Source: Cupriavidus pinatubonensis
Lineage (GTDB): Bacteria; Pseudomonadota; Gammaproteobacteria; Burkholderiales; Burkholderiaceae
Assembly: GCF_019602855.1 (NCBI RefSeq)
Contig: NZ_CP080766.1
Span: forward strand, 2,664,575-2,728,574
Direction of reading: 5' to 3'
Length of the DNA stretch: 64,000 bases
The notes under the pieces were generated by a model, which was given only the letters and a program-made list of their open reading frames with translations, had not been told where the DNA came from and ran no database searches. Positions 26,223 to 35,342 of the stretch are shown piece by piece. A program made the translations under genes and the position numbers. Each line of letters begins with the position of its first letter. Position 1 is the stretch's first letter.

Positions 26223-26959
26223 GCCGTAGCAGGCACCGGCCACGCGGCCCAGGCCGGCGCGTGCGGGCGCCGACTATCGTGCATGCCCGGCTGCAGTTGA
26301 GCCGGCTCTATGCCGAACAGATTGGCGCAGGCATTCGCGAATGCCGCGGCCGAGCGCAGGCCTGACTGCGTCGCCAGCAATTCCAGTCGGCTCGCTGGCA
26401 GCACCGGTGCGGCATCGGATAGCGCGAGCATGTAGAACGCCCGTGCAGCGCGCTGCTCGCGTACCAGCGGGTGCAAAGCCTCGCCTTCGGCGAACAGGCG
26501 CGCACGCACCAGGCGCTGCGCGACCTGCCACTGTTCGGCAAGCAGTGCGGCGTTCCAGTCCGCCGTCGGATGCTCAAAGACCAGCCGCGCCAGCGTGCGG
26601 GACCAGTGCTTGTCGTGATGGATTGCGTTCATGCGCGGGCAGACCGCGTCCGGCACGGCCTTGAACGTGATGGTGCACGTTTGTCCCGGTGCCGCCTGCA
26701 ACTCGCAATCGAAATGCGCAAAGGCCGGGACCACGAACGGGTCGCCGGGCCGCACGTCGCGCCGCGCATTGACGTCGCGCAGCCGGGCCGCGCCCTGCAC
26801 GGCTTCCACGCGCACGGCGAACGGAAAGCGCAGGCGGGTGATGCGGACGGGATTGCGGCTGACAAGGGGCATGCGGGCAATGGCGGGGGCGCAGGCGCGC
26901 GGCCGGTAACTGTCGCAGCATTCGGCGGCCGGCGCAACCTTCAAGGCCGCCGACACCAT
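26219..26959 (-). CDS. AraC-family-like transcriptional regulator
   Basis: 246 residues. The first half looks like a cupin-type sensor (AARLRDVNARRDVRPGDPFVVPAFAHFDCELQ). The second half has the two helix-turn-helix units of AraC proteins in degenerate form: WQVAQRLVRARLFAEGEALHPLVREQRAARAFYML and LLATQSGLRSAAAFANACANLFGIEPAQLQPG. It lies 17 bases downstream of the Crp/Fnr gene on the same strand. The start may be 26959 or the ATG at 26872 (MPLVSRNPV); no ribosome site decides. Confidence 0.6.
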   Translation of the reverse strand: MVSAALKVAPAAECCDSYRPRACAPAIARMPLVSRNPVRITRLRFPFAVRVEAVQGAARLRDVNARRDVRPGDPFVVPAFAHFDCELQAAPGQTCTITFKAVPDAVCPRMNAIHHDKHWSRTLARLVFEHPTADWNAALLAEQWQVAQRLVRARLFAEGEALHPLVREQRAARAFYMLALSDAAPVLPASRLELLATQSGLRSAAAFANACANLFGIEPAQLQPGMHDSRRPHAPAWAAWPVPATA

Positions 26960-26976
26960 GACATTTCGGCCGGGGG

Positions 26977-27675
26977 CTACAGCTCGGACAGCCCGAAGTG
27001 ACGCAGCCGTGGCAGATCGGTCACGCGTATCGTCTGGTAGGCCAGGTGGACTAGTCCGTCGTCGGCGAGGCGCCGCAAGGCCTGGTTGACGCGCTGTCGC
27101 GACAGGCCGGTAAGCAGGCCGATTTCCTCCTGCGACAGCTCCAGCACGGGGCTGGTGCGCGGATACAGCGACGGGTGGAACAGTTGCGCAATGGCCTGTG
27201 CGACGCGTGCATCGGCGCTGAGCAGGCGGTCATTCTGCACGGTGGCGATGAACTGTCCCATGCGTTCGTTGAGCTGCGTGACGACAAAGCTGGAAAACGG
27301 CAGGCTTTGTGCGAGCAGGGTGTTGAACACGGGTTCCGGCACCAGCAGCACGCGCGAATCGCGGATCGCGATCACGTCGTAGCGGCGCAGCTCGCGCTTG
27401 ATCACGCTGCCTTCGCCGCACCAGCCGCCGGCGGGCACGCCCGAGAACGTGCAGCCGCGCCCGTCAGGGGTATAGACGGCAAGCTTGATCAGCCCGCTGT
27501 CGACGCCGATCCAGTCGCGCGACGGTTCTCCACGCCGCGCGATGAAGGCGCCCGCTGCGAATTCCTTCAGCACAGTCTCGCGCGCCGCAAGTGCCTGATG
27601 CTCGGGCGCAAGCGCATGGAACCAGGCATGGCCGGCGAGCGGCGAATCGGTCGGGGAAAAGGCGGGCGCGGTCAT
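26977..27675 (-). CDS. Crp/Fnr-family transcriptional regulator
   Basis: 232 residues: a cyclic-nucleotide-binding-type beta roll (FAAGAFIARRGEPSRDWIGVDSGLIKLAVYTPDGRGCTFSGVPAGGWCGEGSVI) and a C-terminal winged helix (LELSQEEIGLLTGLSRQRVNQALRRLADDGLVHLAY). There is no N-terminal cysteine cluster of the Fnr type, so it is not an Fe-S oxygen sensor. The ATG at 27675 is chosen because the residues before it are arginine/serine nonsense. It is divergent from the acyl-CoA synthetase gene and may control it. Confidence 0.9.
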   Translation of the reverse strand: MTAPAFSPTDSPLAGHAWFHALAPEHQALAARETVLKEFAAGAFIARRGEPSRDWIGVDSGLIKLAVYTPDGRGCTFSGVPAGGWCGEGSVIKRELRRYDVIAIRDSRVLLVPEPVFNTLLAQSLPFSSFVVTQLNERMGQFIATVQNDRLLSADARVAQAIAQLFHPSLYPRTSPVLELSQEEIGLLTGLSRQRVNQALRRLADDGLVHLAYQTIRVTDLPRLRHFGLSEL

Positions 27676-27880
27676 GGTAGGCGAGCTTGCGAAACGGCGG
27701 GCAATTGGGGGCTGCGCGGGCGTGGCGCTGGCTCTGTAAGACTCCTGTAAGCCTTGCCTGGCGCGGCTTTCCGGGAGGTTTGTCGTCCGGATGACAGTGC
27801 GCAAGCGTGTGCGATGATAGCCTTGTGGAAGAAAAAGTTACAGCGCCCCCGTGCCAGACAGCTAAGCGGAGACACCAATC

Positions 27881-29515
27881 ATGCCCACCGATTTCGACAG
27901 CGGCCTCGGCCGCAACGCGGCCAATTTCGTGCCGATCACCCCGATTGATTTCCTGGTCCGCGCCGCCGAGGTATACGGCGACCGGCCAGCTATCGTGCAC
28001 GGCCCGGTGCGCCAGAACTGGCGCGACACCTATGTGCGGGCGCGCCGCCTGGCCAGTGCGCTCGCGCGAGCGGGCGTGGGCAAGGGCGATACCGTCGCAG
28101 CGCTGCTGCCCAATACGCCAGCCATGGTGGAGGCGCACTTCGGTGTGCCGATGGCCGGCGCGGTGCTCAATGCGCTCAATATTCGACTGGACGCTGCGAA
28201 CCTGGTGTTCATGCTGCGCCATGGCGAGGCGCGCGTGCTGCTGGCCGATACCGAGTTCGCCGACCTCGCACGCCAGATGGCGCTGGAAATCCCGGGCCTG
28301 AAGGTCATCGCCGTGGAAGATGCGCTGGGCCCGCAGGCGGAGCGTTTCGGCGATACCGACTACGAGTCGTTCCTCGCTTCGGGCGATCCTGAGTACGCGT
28401 GGAAGATGCCTGACGACGAATGGGATGCGATTGCGCTGAACTACACATCGGGCACGACGGGTGACCCGAAGGGCGTGGTGTACCATCACCGCGGCGCGGC
28501 CATGAATGCGATCTCGAACATCCTCGAGTGGGACCTGCCCAAGCATCCGGTCTACCTGTGGACGCTGCCGTTATTCCACTGCAATGGCTGGTGCTTTCCG
28601 TGGACCATTGCGGCACGTGCGGGCGTCAACGTGTGCCTGCGCAAGTTCGAGCCGCGGCTCGTGTTCGATCTTATGCGCGACGAAGGCGTGACCCACTACT
28701 GCGCGGCGCCGATCGTGCATACCGCGCTCGTCAATGCACCACCGTCGTGGCGCGAAGGCCTGCGCGGCCCCGTGCGCGGCATGGTGGCCGGCGCGCCGCC
28801 GCCCGCCGCGGTGCTCGCTCAGATGGAGGCGATGGGGTTCGAGCTGACGCACGTGTACGGCCTCACGGAGGTGTACGGGCCGGCTGCCGTATGCGCCGAG
28901 CAGGACGGCTGGGACAGTCTGTCGCAGGAAGAGCGTGCGGTGAAGAAGGCACGGCAGGGCGTGCGCTATCACCTGCAGTCGGGCGTGGCCGTGCTCGATC
29001 CCGATTCGATGCAGCCGGTGCCGGCCGATGGCGAGACCATCGGCGAAATCATGTTCCGCGGCAACATCTGCATGAAGGGTTACCTCAAGAATGAGAAGGC
29101 GACGCGCGAGGCCTTTGCGGGCGGCTGGTTCCACACCGGCGATCTCGGCGTATGCATGCCGGACGGCTACATCAAGATCAAGGACCGCAGCAAGGACATC
29201 ATCATTTCGGGCGGCGAGAACATTTCGAGCGTCGAGGTGGAGGATGCGCTCTACCGCCATCCGGCCGTGCTTGCGGCAGCAGTCGTGGCGCAGCCGGATG
29301 CCAAATGGGGCGAAACGCCGTGCGCGTTCGTCGAGCTGAAAGATGGGGCGAGTGCGACGGCAGAGGAACTGATGGCCCATTGCCGCACGCTGCTGGCGGG
29401 CTTCAAGGTGCCGAAGGCTGTGTATTTCGGACCGCTGCCGAAGACCTCGACCGGCAAAATCCAGAAGTTCGAGCTGCGCCGCAAGGTCAAGTCGGATTCG
29501 GCGATCGACGTCTGA
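27881..29515 (+). CDS. Acyl-CoA synthetase (AMP-forming, FadD/DmdB-like)
   Basis: 544 residues, complete ANL-family ligase. The AMP-binding P-loop NYTSGTTGDPKGV is at about 187-199, then YGLTEVYGP, GWFHTGDLGV, IKDRSKDIIISGGENISSVEVE and the C-terminal acylation lysine in LPKTSTGKIQK. It activates a carboxylic acid to its CoA ester; FALYTL-like details suggest medium- or long-chain, or methylmercaptopropionate-type, substrates. AGCGGAGACACC precedes the ATG. It stands alone, divergent from the Crp/Fnr gene. Confidence 0.93.
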   Translation: MPTDFDSGLGRNAANFVPITPIDFLVRAAEVYGDRPAIVHGPVRQNWRDTYVRARRLASALARAGVGKGDTVAALLPNTPAMVEAHFGVPMAGAVLNALNIRLDAANLVFMLRHGEARVLLADTEFADLARQMALEIPGLKVIAVEDALGPQAERFGDTDYESFLASGDPEYAWKMPDDEWDAIALNYTSGTTGDPKGVVYHHRGAAMNAISNILEWDLPKHPVYLWTLPLFHCNGWCFPWTIAARAGVNVCLRKFEPRLVFDLMRDEGVTHYCAAPIVHTALVNAPPSWREGLRGPVRGMVAGAPPPAAVLAQMEAMGFELTHVYGLTEVYGPAAVCAEQDGWDSLSQEERAVKKARQGVRYHLQSGVAVLDPDSMQPVPADGETIGEIMFRGNICMKGYLKNEKATREAFAGGWFHTGDLGVCMPDGYIKIKDRSKDIIISGGENISSVEVEDALYRHPAVLAAAVVAQPDAKWGETPCAFVELKDGASATAEELMAHCRTLLAGFKVPKAVYFGPLPKTSTGKIQKFELRRKVKSDSAIDV

Positions 29516-29522
29516 GGCGACG

Positions 29523-29795
29523 TCAGGAGAACGAAGCCTCTTCCTCGGCTTGCCGGTTCGCGAACAGGCGGTCGATGGTTTCGCGACCCCACGCCAGCCC
29601 TGCACGGCTGGCGTCGGCAGCACAGGCAAAGCGCACGCCGCTGTTCGGGTACTGATCGGGCAGGGCGTGGCCTTGCTGCCAGATGTGCGCGCGCAGCGTC
29701 CACCAGCCGTCATGCTGGCCCCCGTAACGCAGTGCCGCGATGTGAATGCGGTAGCCGCGATAGGGGGCGCTGTGCTCGTGTGAGCCGCTAGGCAT
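29523..29795 (-). CDS. Small conserved-looking hypothetical protein
   Basis: 90 residues: GYRIHIAALRYGGQHDGWWTLRAHIWQQG, then DQYPNSGVRFACAADASRAGLAWGRETIDRLF. The composition is that of a soluble cytoplasmic protein. It begins 12 bases after the next minus-strand gene and so is probably in one operon with it. Function unknown. Confidence 0.65.
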   Translation of the reverse strand: MPSGSHEHSAPYRGYRIHIAALRYGGQHDGWWTLRAHIWQQGHALPDQYPNSGVRFACAADASRAGLAWGRETIDRLFANRQAEEEASFS

Positions 29796-29807
29796 GGCAG
29801 ATGTGGA

Positions 29808-30083
29808 TCAACGCAGGCCCGCGTGCTGCGGCGGCCCGGGCCTGTGCCATTCCTGCGCGATTTCCGGGAACACCTCGAATTCACCGCGCACGATGTTTTC
29901 GATGGTGGTGCATACGCCCGCCGTGCCACGCGGCCCGACGCAGATCAGGCTGCGCGGATGGTCGGTGTGCTGCGGAATTGCGTACACGTGCATGCCCTCC
30001 TGGAACAGAGGGTGTTTCACCAGGCGCTCGTTCATTAACTCGACGAAACGCTGGGGACTGACGACCGGCTTTTCCTTTTCCAT
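29808..30083 (-). CDS. Small hypothetical protein
   Basis: 91 residues: MEKEKPVVSPQRFVELMNERLVKHPLFQEGMHVYAIPQHTDHPRSLICVGPRGTAGVCTTIENIVRGEFEVF. The ATG at 30083 has GGAG upstream (CAGGAGCCCGCT), which is why I prefer it to the longer frame reaching 30179. No family recognised. Confidence 0.7.
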   Translation of the reverse strand: MEKEKPVVSPQRFVELMNERLVKHPLFQEGMHVYAIPQHTDHPRSLICVGPRGTAGVCTTIENIVRGEFEVFPEIAQEWHRPGPPQHAGLR

Positions 30084-30266
30084 AGCGGGCTCCTGCGGCG
30101 CTGCCGTCGGGCGCACGATGCGTGCACGAGGCCGGCATACGCGGTAGTAAAGGCCAGGAAGATTGCGGGCAAGTGGCATGAGCCCCGAGAGGTTGCGGGG
30201 TGGCCGGAGGAAGCGCGAGCAAAAAAAGCCGCCCGCGTTGCCACTGCCAACGATTTCAGGTTAGGC

Positions 30267-30301
30267 GATACGTCCGGCGGAGAAAAGCCGCCGGACGTAT
30301 C
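30267..30301 (-). terminator. Strong hairpin downstream of the 30305 gene
   Basis: A perfect 14-bp stem (GATACGTCCGGCGG / CCGCCGGACGTATC) with a seven-base loop, starting four bases after the stop of the minus-strand gene. No T-run follows, so it may act with Rho or as an RNA-stabilising end. Confidence 0.5.
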
Positions 30302-30304
30302 AGG

Positions 30305-30553
30305 TCAGGAAGGCCGCACTTCTCCTGCGGCACGTGGCCCGTCGAGCATGTAGTTGCCTGCCGCCCAGCAGGCGGCTTCGGCTTCGGCCTCGGACGGATA
30401 GGAGGAGCTGGCTTCGATGGTGCAGTCGGCATCGGCCGCGCCGCAGTGCTCTTCCATCACGATGCGCCAGGTATAAAGGCCCGGCGGATCTTCGAGGACA
30501 TGGAGCACGAGCGTGCGGTGGCTGTCGGCGAGGGTGAGGGGCTGAATCGACAT
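30305..30553 (-). CDS. Small acidic hypothetical protein
   Basis: 82 residues: MSIQPLTLADSHRTLVLHVLEDPPGLYTWRIVMEEHCGAADADCTIEASSSYPSEAEAEAACWAAGNYMLD. A GGGAG seven bases upstream fixes the start. The strand pattern suggests a small beta domain with three cysteines. No family recognised. Confidence 0.7.
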   Translation of the reverse strand: MSIQPLTLADSHRTLVLHVLEDPPGLYTWRIVMEEHCGAADADCTIEASSSYPSEAEAEAACWAAGNYMLDGPRAAGEVRPS

Positions 30554-30732
30554 GACAGTCTCCCGAAACAGCGACGACGTGGAGCTTAGATGCTAGCAAT
30601 TGTGCGGCCCCAATTCCAGCTACGCATCCTGTCCCGACAATGGTGGTGACTGGCTGTGCATCTTCCGTCGCGGCGCGGTTTCCAGTATCTTCTGCGCGGA
30701 GGCGCCGGGTGGCGCCGCTTTTCCTGACTCGC

Positions 30733-31836
30733 ATGCCCATCTCGCCTCAACTCGCCGAACTGGTTGCGTCGCTGCGCGCACACTATGACACCGCTGTCCT
30801 GCCGCACTGGACTGCCAACGGCTGGAATGCCGACCTGCTGCTCCCGTACGAGGCACTCGACGGCGCCACCGGCGACGCCTTGCCGCCAGTGCGCTATCGT
30901 GCCATGGCGTGCGCGCGCCAGCTGTACGTGTTTTCGGTGGCGGGGAAACTCGACCACGCCAATACGCTGTTCGGTTCGCTGCAGGCCTACTTCAGCAATG
31001 GTGAAGGCGGCTGGATTTACAGCGTGGATCCGATGGGCATGCCGCTGGACTCAACGCGCGACCTGTACACACACGCGTTCGTGATCTTTGCGTGCGCGCA
31101 CTACTACGCCCGCAGTGGCAACGAGGACGCGCTCGCCGTCCTCGAGGAAACGCGCGACGTTGTCGAGCAGCGCTTCTCCGACGGCACGGGGCTGTACCAC
31201 GCGGCGCTTTCCGAGTTTTTCAAGGACAAGGGTGCGGGCTTGCAGCAAAACCCGATCATGCATCTGACCGAGGCTTACCTTGCAGCACTCGACGCCACCG
31301 ATGACGATTGGTATGCGGAGCGCCTTCGCGAGATCGCCGCGGCTGTGCATGGCCGATTCGTCGATCCGGCCAACGGCTGTATCGCAGAGTTGCCGAAGGA
31401 AGCCAACGGCAATCGCATCGAACCCGGTCATCAGTTCGAGTGGTTTTCGCTGGTCGCGGGCAATCACGATCTGTTCGAGGGCTCGCCGCTGACCGAGTCC
31501 CTGGAGCGGGCCTTCGTGTTTGCACAGACCCACGGCGTGGTGCCCGGGACGTTCGGCGTCAGCGCGGCGCTCGATGAGCACGGCGCGTTGCTCGATGGCA
31601 CCCAGCGGATCTGGGCCCAGACGGAATATGCGCGTGCGCTGGCCGTGCATGGGACGCCCGAATCGCTGGTGACGCTCGAAGCGCAGTTGCGCGAGTACCG
31701 CAGCCGTTTCCTGCACAACGGTGGCTGGCACGAATGCCTGGCTCCCTCGGGCGAGGTGGTGCGCGCCGAAATGCCATCGACGTCGCCATACCATCTCGCC
31801 ACAGCCTACGCCGAGCTGCCGGACCTCGAGAGCTAG
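30733..31836 (+). CDS. AGE-family sugar isomerase/epimerase (N-acylglucosamine 2-epimerase-like)
   Basis: 367 residues, an (alpha/alpha)6 barrel. The family's active-site phrases are present: GWIYSVDPMGMPLDSTRDLYTHAFVIFACAHYY, NRIEPGHQFEWFSLV, GTQRIWAQTEYARAL and STSPYHLATAY near the end, supplying the catalytic histidines. Members interconvert aldoses and ketoses (mannose isomerase/YihS) or epimerise N-acyl hexosamines; mannose- or glucose-type isomerisation is my guess. The ATG at 30733 starts the recognisable protein. Confidence 0.88.
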   Translation: MPISPQLAELVASLRAHYDTAVLPHWTANGWNADLLLPYEALDGATGDALPPVRYRAMACARQLYVFSVAGKLDHANTLFGSLQAYFSNGEGGWIYSVDPMGMPLDSTRDLYTHAFVIFACAHYYARSGNEDALAVLEETRDVVEQRFSDGTGLYHAALSEFFKDKGAGLQQNPIMHLTEAYLAALDATDDDWYAERLREIAAAVHGRFVDPANGCIAELPKEANGNRIEPGHQFEWFSLVAGNHDLFEGSPLTESLERAFVFAQTHGVVPGTFGVSAALDEHGALLDGTQRIWAQTEYARALAVHGTPESLVTLEAQLREYRSRFLHNGGWHECLAPSGEVVRAEMPSTSPYHLATAYAELPDLES

Positions 31837-32720
31837 GCGCTTGTCCAGCTGCTGGCGGCGCGCAGATCGCTCTTCTGCAGCAGCCGCAGCAGTGTCTCGG
31901 CCGGCTGGCTCAGCCGGCGCGCGGACAAGGAAATGAATTCCACCTCGGGCAGCGCCGGCAGCTTTTCCCAGTTGAGCGGAGGGGCGACGCCTTCGCCATA
32001 CAGGTAGCGCGAGCGCACCGTCAGTCCGAGCCCGCCGCGCGCGGCGGCAAGGCAGCCGGAATGGCTACTGCTGCTGCAGACGACTTGCCACTGGCAGCCG
32101 GCCTTGGCCAGCGTATCGAGTACGACCGACCGCGTCACGCTGGGCTCGTGCACCAGGATCAGCGGCAGCGGTTGCGACAGGTCCACCACCGTCCCGGGAC
32201 GCGCCAGCCACTCCAGCGAGCCGCGAAACAGCGGTACGCCACGGCGATCCCCCTGGCGGCGCTTGCCAAGCATCAGGTCGAGCGAGCCCGCATCCATCAG
32301 TTCGTACAGCTTGCTGGTCATGGCGATGGTGATTTCCATCTCCACGTCAGGGTGTGTATTGCGGAACGCGGACAACACCCCTGACAGCGGCCCCTGCGCC
32401 AGGTCTTCGGAGGTGCCGAGCCGCACGCGGCCTCGCAGCCGCGGCGCGGTGAACTGCGATTCCGCACGCGCCAGCGCCTCCAGGATGAGCCGTGCATGCA
32501 CGAGCAGTGCTTCGCCGTCGGGCGTCATCGACAGCGAATGCGTATCGCGCACGAACAGGCGGCGACCCACGCTTTGCTCCAGGCGACGGATATGGTCGCT
32601 GACGCTCGATTGGGACAAACCAAGCTGCCGCCCCGCTTCGGTGAAGCTGCGTGCGGCGGCCACGGTGGCGAAGGTTTGGATCCAGACCGGGTTTAGCATG
32701 GCCGTGATTGTCATCGGCAA
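31833..32720 (-). CDS. LysR-family regulator
   Basis: 295 residues. NPVWIQTFATVAAARSFTEAGRQLGLSQSSVSDHIRRLEQSVGRRLFVRDTHSLSMTPDGEALLVHARLIL is the winged helix-turn-helix; the rest is a two-lobed effector domain. It is divergent from a DHA2 transporter (start 32861) across about 140 bases and most likely regulates it. Its stop overlaps the convergent AGE gene by four bases. Confidence 0.92.
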   Translation of the reverse strand: MPMTITAMLNPVWIQTFATVAAARSFTEAGRQLGLSQSSVSDHIRRLEQSVGRRLFVRDTHSLSMTPDGEALLVHARLILEALARAESQFTAPRLRGRVRLGTSEDLAQGPLSGVLSAFRNTHPDVEMEITIAMTSKLYELMDAGSLDLMLGKRRQGDRRGVPLFRGSLEWLARPGTVVDLSQPLPLILVHEPSVTRSVVLDTLAKAGCQWQVVCSSSSHSGCLAAARGGLGLTVRSRYLYGEGVAPPLNWEKLPALPEVEFISLSARRLSQPAETLLRLLQKSDLRAASSWTSA

Positions 32721-32860
32721 ATCCGATCGCAGTCAACATCTCCAGTGGGGTTCCCGATCGGGTGGGTGGTGACTATGATCGGTTCCATGGCCTGGCTGCC
32801 AGGGCTTTGCCGACATCGTCCGCCTTGGTTGCATGCTGTGCCACGCACAATCCCACACCC

Positions 32861-34261
32861 ATGAGCCAAGCTTTCGCCCCCTCTCTCAAGGCCATGTTGT
32901 GGATCGTCGCTGCGGGTTTCTTCATGCAGACGCTCGATACCACCATCGTCAACACCGCACTGCCTTCGATGGCACACAGCCTCGGGCGCAAGCCACTGGA
33001 GTTGCAACCCGTGGTTGTCGCGTACACGCTGACCATGGCGATGCTGACCCCTGCGTCGGGCTGGCTCGCCGACCGCTTCGGCACGCGGCGGGTTTACTTC
33101 TGCGCCATCCTCATCTTCGTGTTGGGATCCCTGTTCTGCGCGGGCGCGCAAACATTGCCGGAACTGGTAGTGGCGCGAGTGCTGCAAGGCGTCGGCGGCT
33201 CCATGCTGCTGCCGATCGGCCGGCTCGCCGTGCTGCGCAATGTATCGGGCGAGCAGTACATTGCCGCGCTCGCCTTTGTCTCCGTGGCGGGGCAGGTAGG
33301 TCCGATCTTCGGGCCGGTGCTCGGCGGCTGGCTGGTGCAGCACGTTTCATGGCACTGGATTTTCCTGATCAACGTGCCTGTCGGCGTTGTCGGTTTGCTC
33401 GCCGTGCGGCGCTATCTGCCTGCCGGCGACACAGCGGGCGCGCCGGCGTTCGACTGGGTCGGTTGCGGCTTGCTGTCGCTGTGCATGGTGGCGTTTTCGC
33501 TGGCACTCGATGCGCCGCTGCAGGAAAACCATGCAAGCTGGAGCGCCGGCCTCGCCGCGATCAGCGTGGTTGCCGCTATGTTGTATATCCCGCATGCGCG
33601 CCGCAGCCGCGTGCCGCTGTTCCGGCTGGCACTGTTTCGCGAGCCGAATTTCAGCGTGGGGCTGGTCGGGAATCTAGTCTGCCGCATCGGCTCCGGCGCG
33701 GTGCCGTTCCTGCTGCCGCTGCTGATGCAACTGCAGCTCGGCTACTCGCCGTTCCACGCGGGGCTGATGCTGCTGCCGGCCGCACTGGCGGGGGCGGTGT
33801 CCAAACGCTGGATCGTGCCGCTGGTGAAACGCTTCGGCTATGACAACTTCCTGCTCGTCAACACCGCACTGGTCGGCGCATCGATCGCGTCGTTCGGGGC
33901 GATGTCGCCGGGCTGGCCACTGGCGCTCTCCATTGCGCAACTGGCGTTGTTCGGCGCGACCAATTCGATGCAATTCGCTGCCATGAACAGCGTGACGCTC
34001 AAGGACCTCAGCGTCGAGGATGCGGGTAGCGGCAACAGCCTGTTCTCGATGGTGCAGATGTTGGCCATCGGACTAGGCGTGACCGTGGGCGGCGGGCTCG
34101 TGACCTTGTTTTCCGATCGGATCGGGGATGCGGGTCCCGCTTATCGGCTGGCCTTTGTGGTTGTCGGGACGATCACGCTTCTGTCGGCGCTGGTGTTTCG
34201 TCGGCTGGATATTGGGGAGCTTGGAAAAGGGCGGCGCGCAGCTGCGGCGCGCACGCCTTGA
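32861..34261 (+). CDS. DHA2-family MFS transporter (MdtD-like)
   Basis: 466 residues, about fourteen helices. MLWIVAAGFFMQTLDTTIVNTALPSMAHSLGRKPLELQPVVVAYTLTMAMLTPASGWLADRFGTRRVYF resembles MdtD/YegB of the mdtABC operon, but no RND genes are adjacent here. ARVLQGVGGSMLLPIGRLAVL is the helix-5 antiporter motif. The ATG at 32861 is preferred; the frame runs further upstream into the regulator's promoter region. Confidence 0.88.
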   Translation: MSQAFAPSLKAMLWIVAAGFFMQTLDTTIVNTALPSMAHSLGRKPLELQPVVVAYTLTMAMLTPASGWLADRFGTRRVYFCAILIFVLGSLFCAGAQTLPELVVARVLQGVGGSMLLPIGRLAVLRNVSGEQYIAALAFVSVAGQVGPIFGPVLGGWLVQHVSWHWIFLINVPVGVVGLLAVRRYLPAGDTAGAPAFDWVGCGLLSLCMVAFSLALDAPLQENHASWSAGLAAISVVAAMLYIPHARRSRVPLFRLALFREPNFSVGLVGNLVCRIGSGAVPFLLPLLMQLQLGYSPFHAGLMLLPAALAGAVSKRWIVPLVKRFGYDNFLLVNTALVGASIASFGAMSPGWPLALSIAQLALFGATNSMQFAAMNSVTLKDLSVEDAGSGNSLFSMVQMLAIGLGVTVGGGLVTLFSDRIGDAGPAYRLAFVVVGTITLLSALVFRRLDIGELGKGRRAAAARTP

Positions 34262-34276
34262 GTTGCAAACACGGGC

Positions 34277-35287
34277 TCAGGCCGCGTGAGTCTTTCGTCC
34301 CACGCTGCGGATCAGTTCCGTGACGCGAGCCTGGTACTGGTCGAAGTACTTGTTCGCCTGCTGCTGGGTTTCGACCGGTTGTACAACGGTACGCCCTTCG
34401 GCCTCGAGCTTGCCGCGCACATCGGCCTTGCTGAGCGCTTCACCGATAGCCTTGCGCAACACGGCCACGCGATCCGCCGGCGTGCCTTGCCTGACGAAGT
34501 AGCCGCCGCTGATCGCGTACTCGAAGTCCGGCACGATGCGGCTCTGCGAAATCAGCGGGATGTGCTTGACCGAAGCGGGCAGCGTTTTCGAGAAGCTGGT
34601 CAGCAGCTTCAACCGGCCTTGCTGCTGCATGGCGTCGAAGCTCGACTGGTAAGGCAGGATGGCAAAGTCCACTTCGCCACCGGCCAGGCCCTGCAATGCG
34701 GGTGCCGCACCTTTGTACGGCACGTGCAGGAAGGTCAGTCCGAGGCGCGTGCCGAGCGCATCGCCCATCAGGTGGTAGATCGAATCGATGCCGACCGTGG
34801 CGTAGGTCAACGGCTTGGCCTTGTTCTGCTTCGCATAGTCGATGAACCTGTCGAGCGTATCGGCGGGGATGCCGTTGCGCACCATCAGCACGATGTTCGC
34901 GTCGCTGATCGGTGCGGCCAGCATGAAGTCCTGCGGCTTGTAGCGCGCGGCCGGGTTCAGCAACGGCGCAAGGAAGACTTCGTTGATCGAGCCATGGAAG
35001 AAGGTATAGCCGTCAGCCGGGGCAGCGAGCACCTTGTTTGCGCCGATCAGTCCGGTGCCGCCGCCGTAGTTCTCGACCACCACCTGTTGCTTGACGCTCT
35101 TGCTGATCGATTCGCCAAAGATGCGCGCCGACGTGTCGCTGGCGCCGCCGGCCGGATAGGGCACGACGAGCGACAGGGGCTTGGACGGAAAGGCTTCTGC
35201 CGCGAACGCCGGCAGGCCGGCGAGTGCGGTGCTGCCTGCGGTGAAGCCGGCATATTGAAGGAAGCGGCGGCGGTTCATCGAATGCAT
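34277..35287 (-). CDS. TctC/Bug-family periplasmic solute-binding protein
   Basis: 336 residues. The N-terminus MNRRRFLQYAGFTAGSTALAGLPAFAAEA is a twin-arginine-like signal. The mature protein begins FPSKPLSLVVPYPAGGASDTSARIFGESISKSVKQQVVVENYGGG, the standard Bug opening; LTFLHVPYKGAAPALQGLAGGEVDFAI carries the ligand-contact loop. It binds a carboxylate, probably linked to the adjacent amidohydrolase. The start may be 35287 or 35278. No tctAB membrane genes are adjacent, as usual for this family. Confidence 0.93.
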   Translation of the reverse strand: MHSMNRRRFLQYAGFTAGSTALAGLPAFAAEAFPSKPLSLVVPYPAGGASDTSARIFGESISKSVKQQVVVENYGGGTGLIGANKVLAAPADGYTFFHGSINEVFLAPLLNPAARYKPQDFMLAAPISDANIVLMVRNGIPADTLDRFIDYAKQNKAKPLTYATVGIDSIYHLMGDALGTRLGLTFLHVPYKGAAPALQGLAGGEVDFAILPYQSSFDAMQQQGRLKLLTSFSKTLPASVKHIPLISQSRIVPDFEYAISGGYFVRQGTPADRVAVLRKAIGEALSKADVRGKLEAEGRTVVQPVETQQQANKYFDQYQARVTELIRSVGRKTHAA

Positions 35288-35342
35288 GGTGTCCCCGTTT
35301 TTGGATTATTCAGGCCGTTTCAGGTCGATTCAGGTCGCTTAT

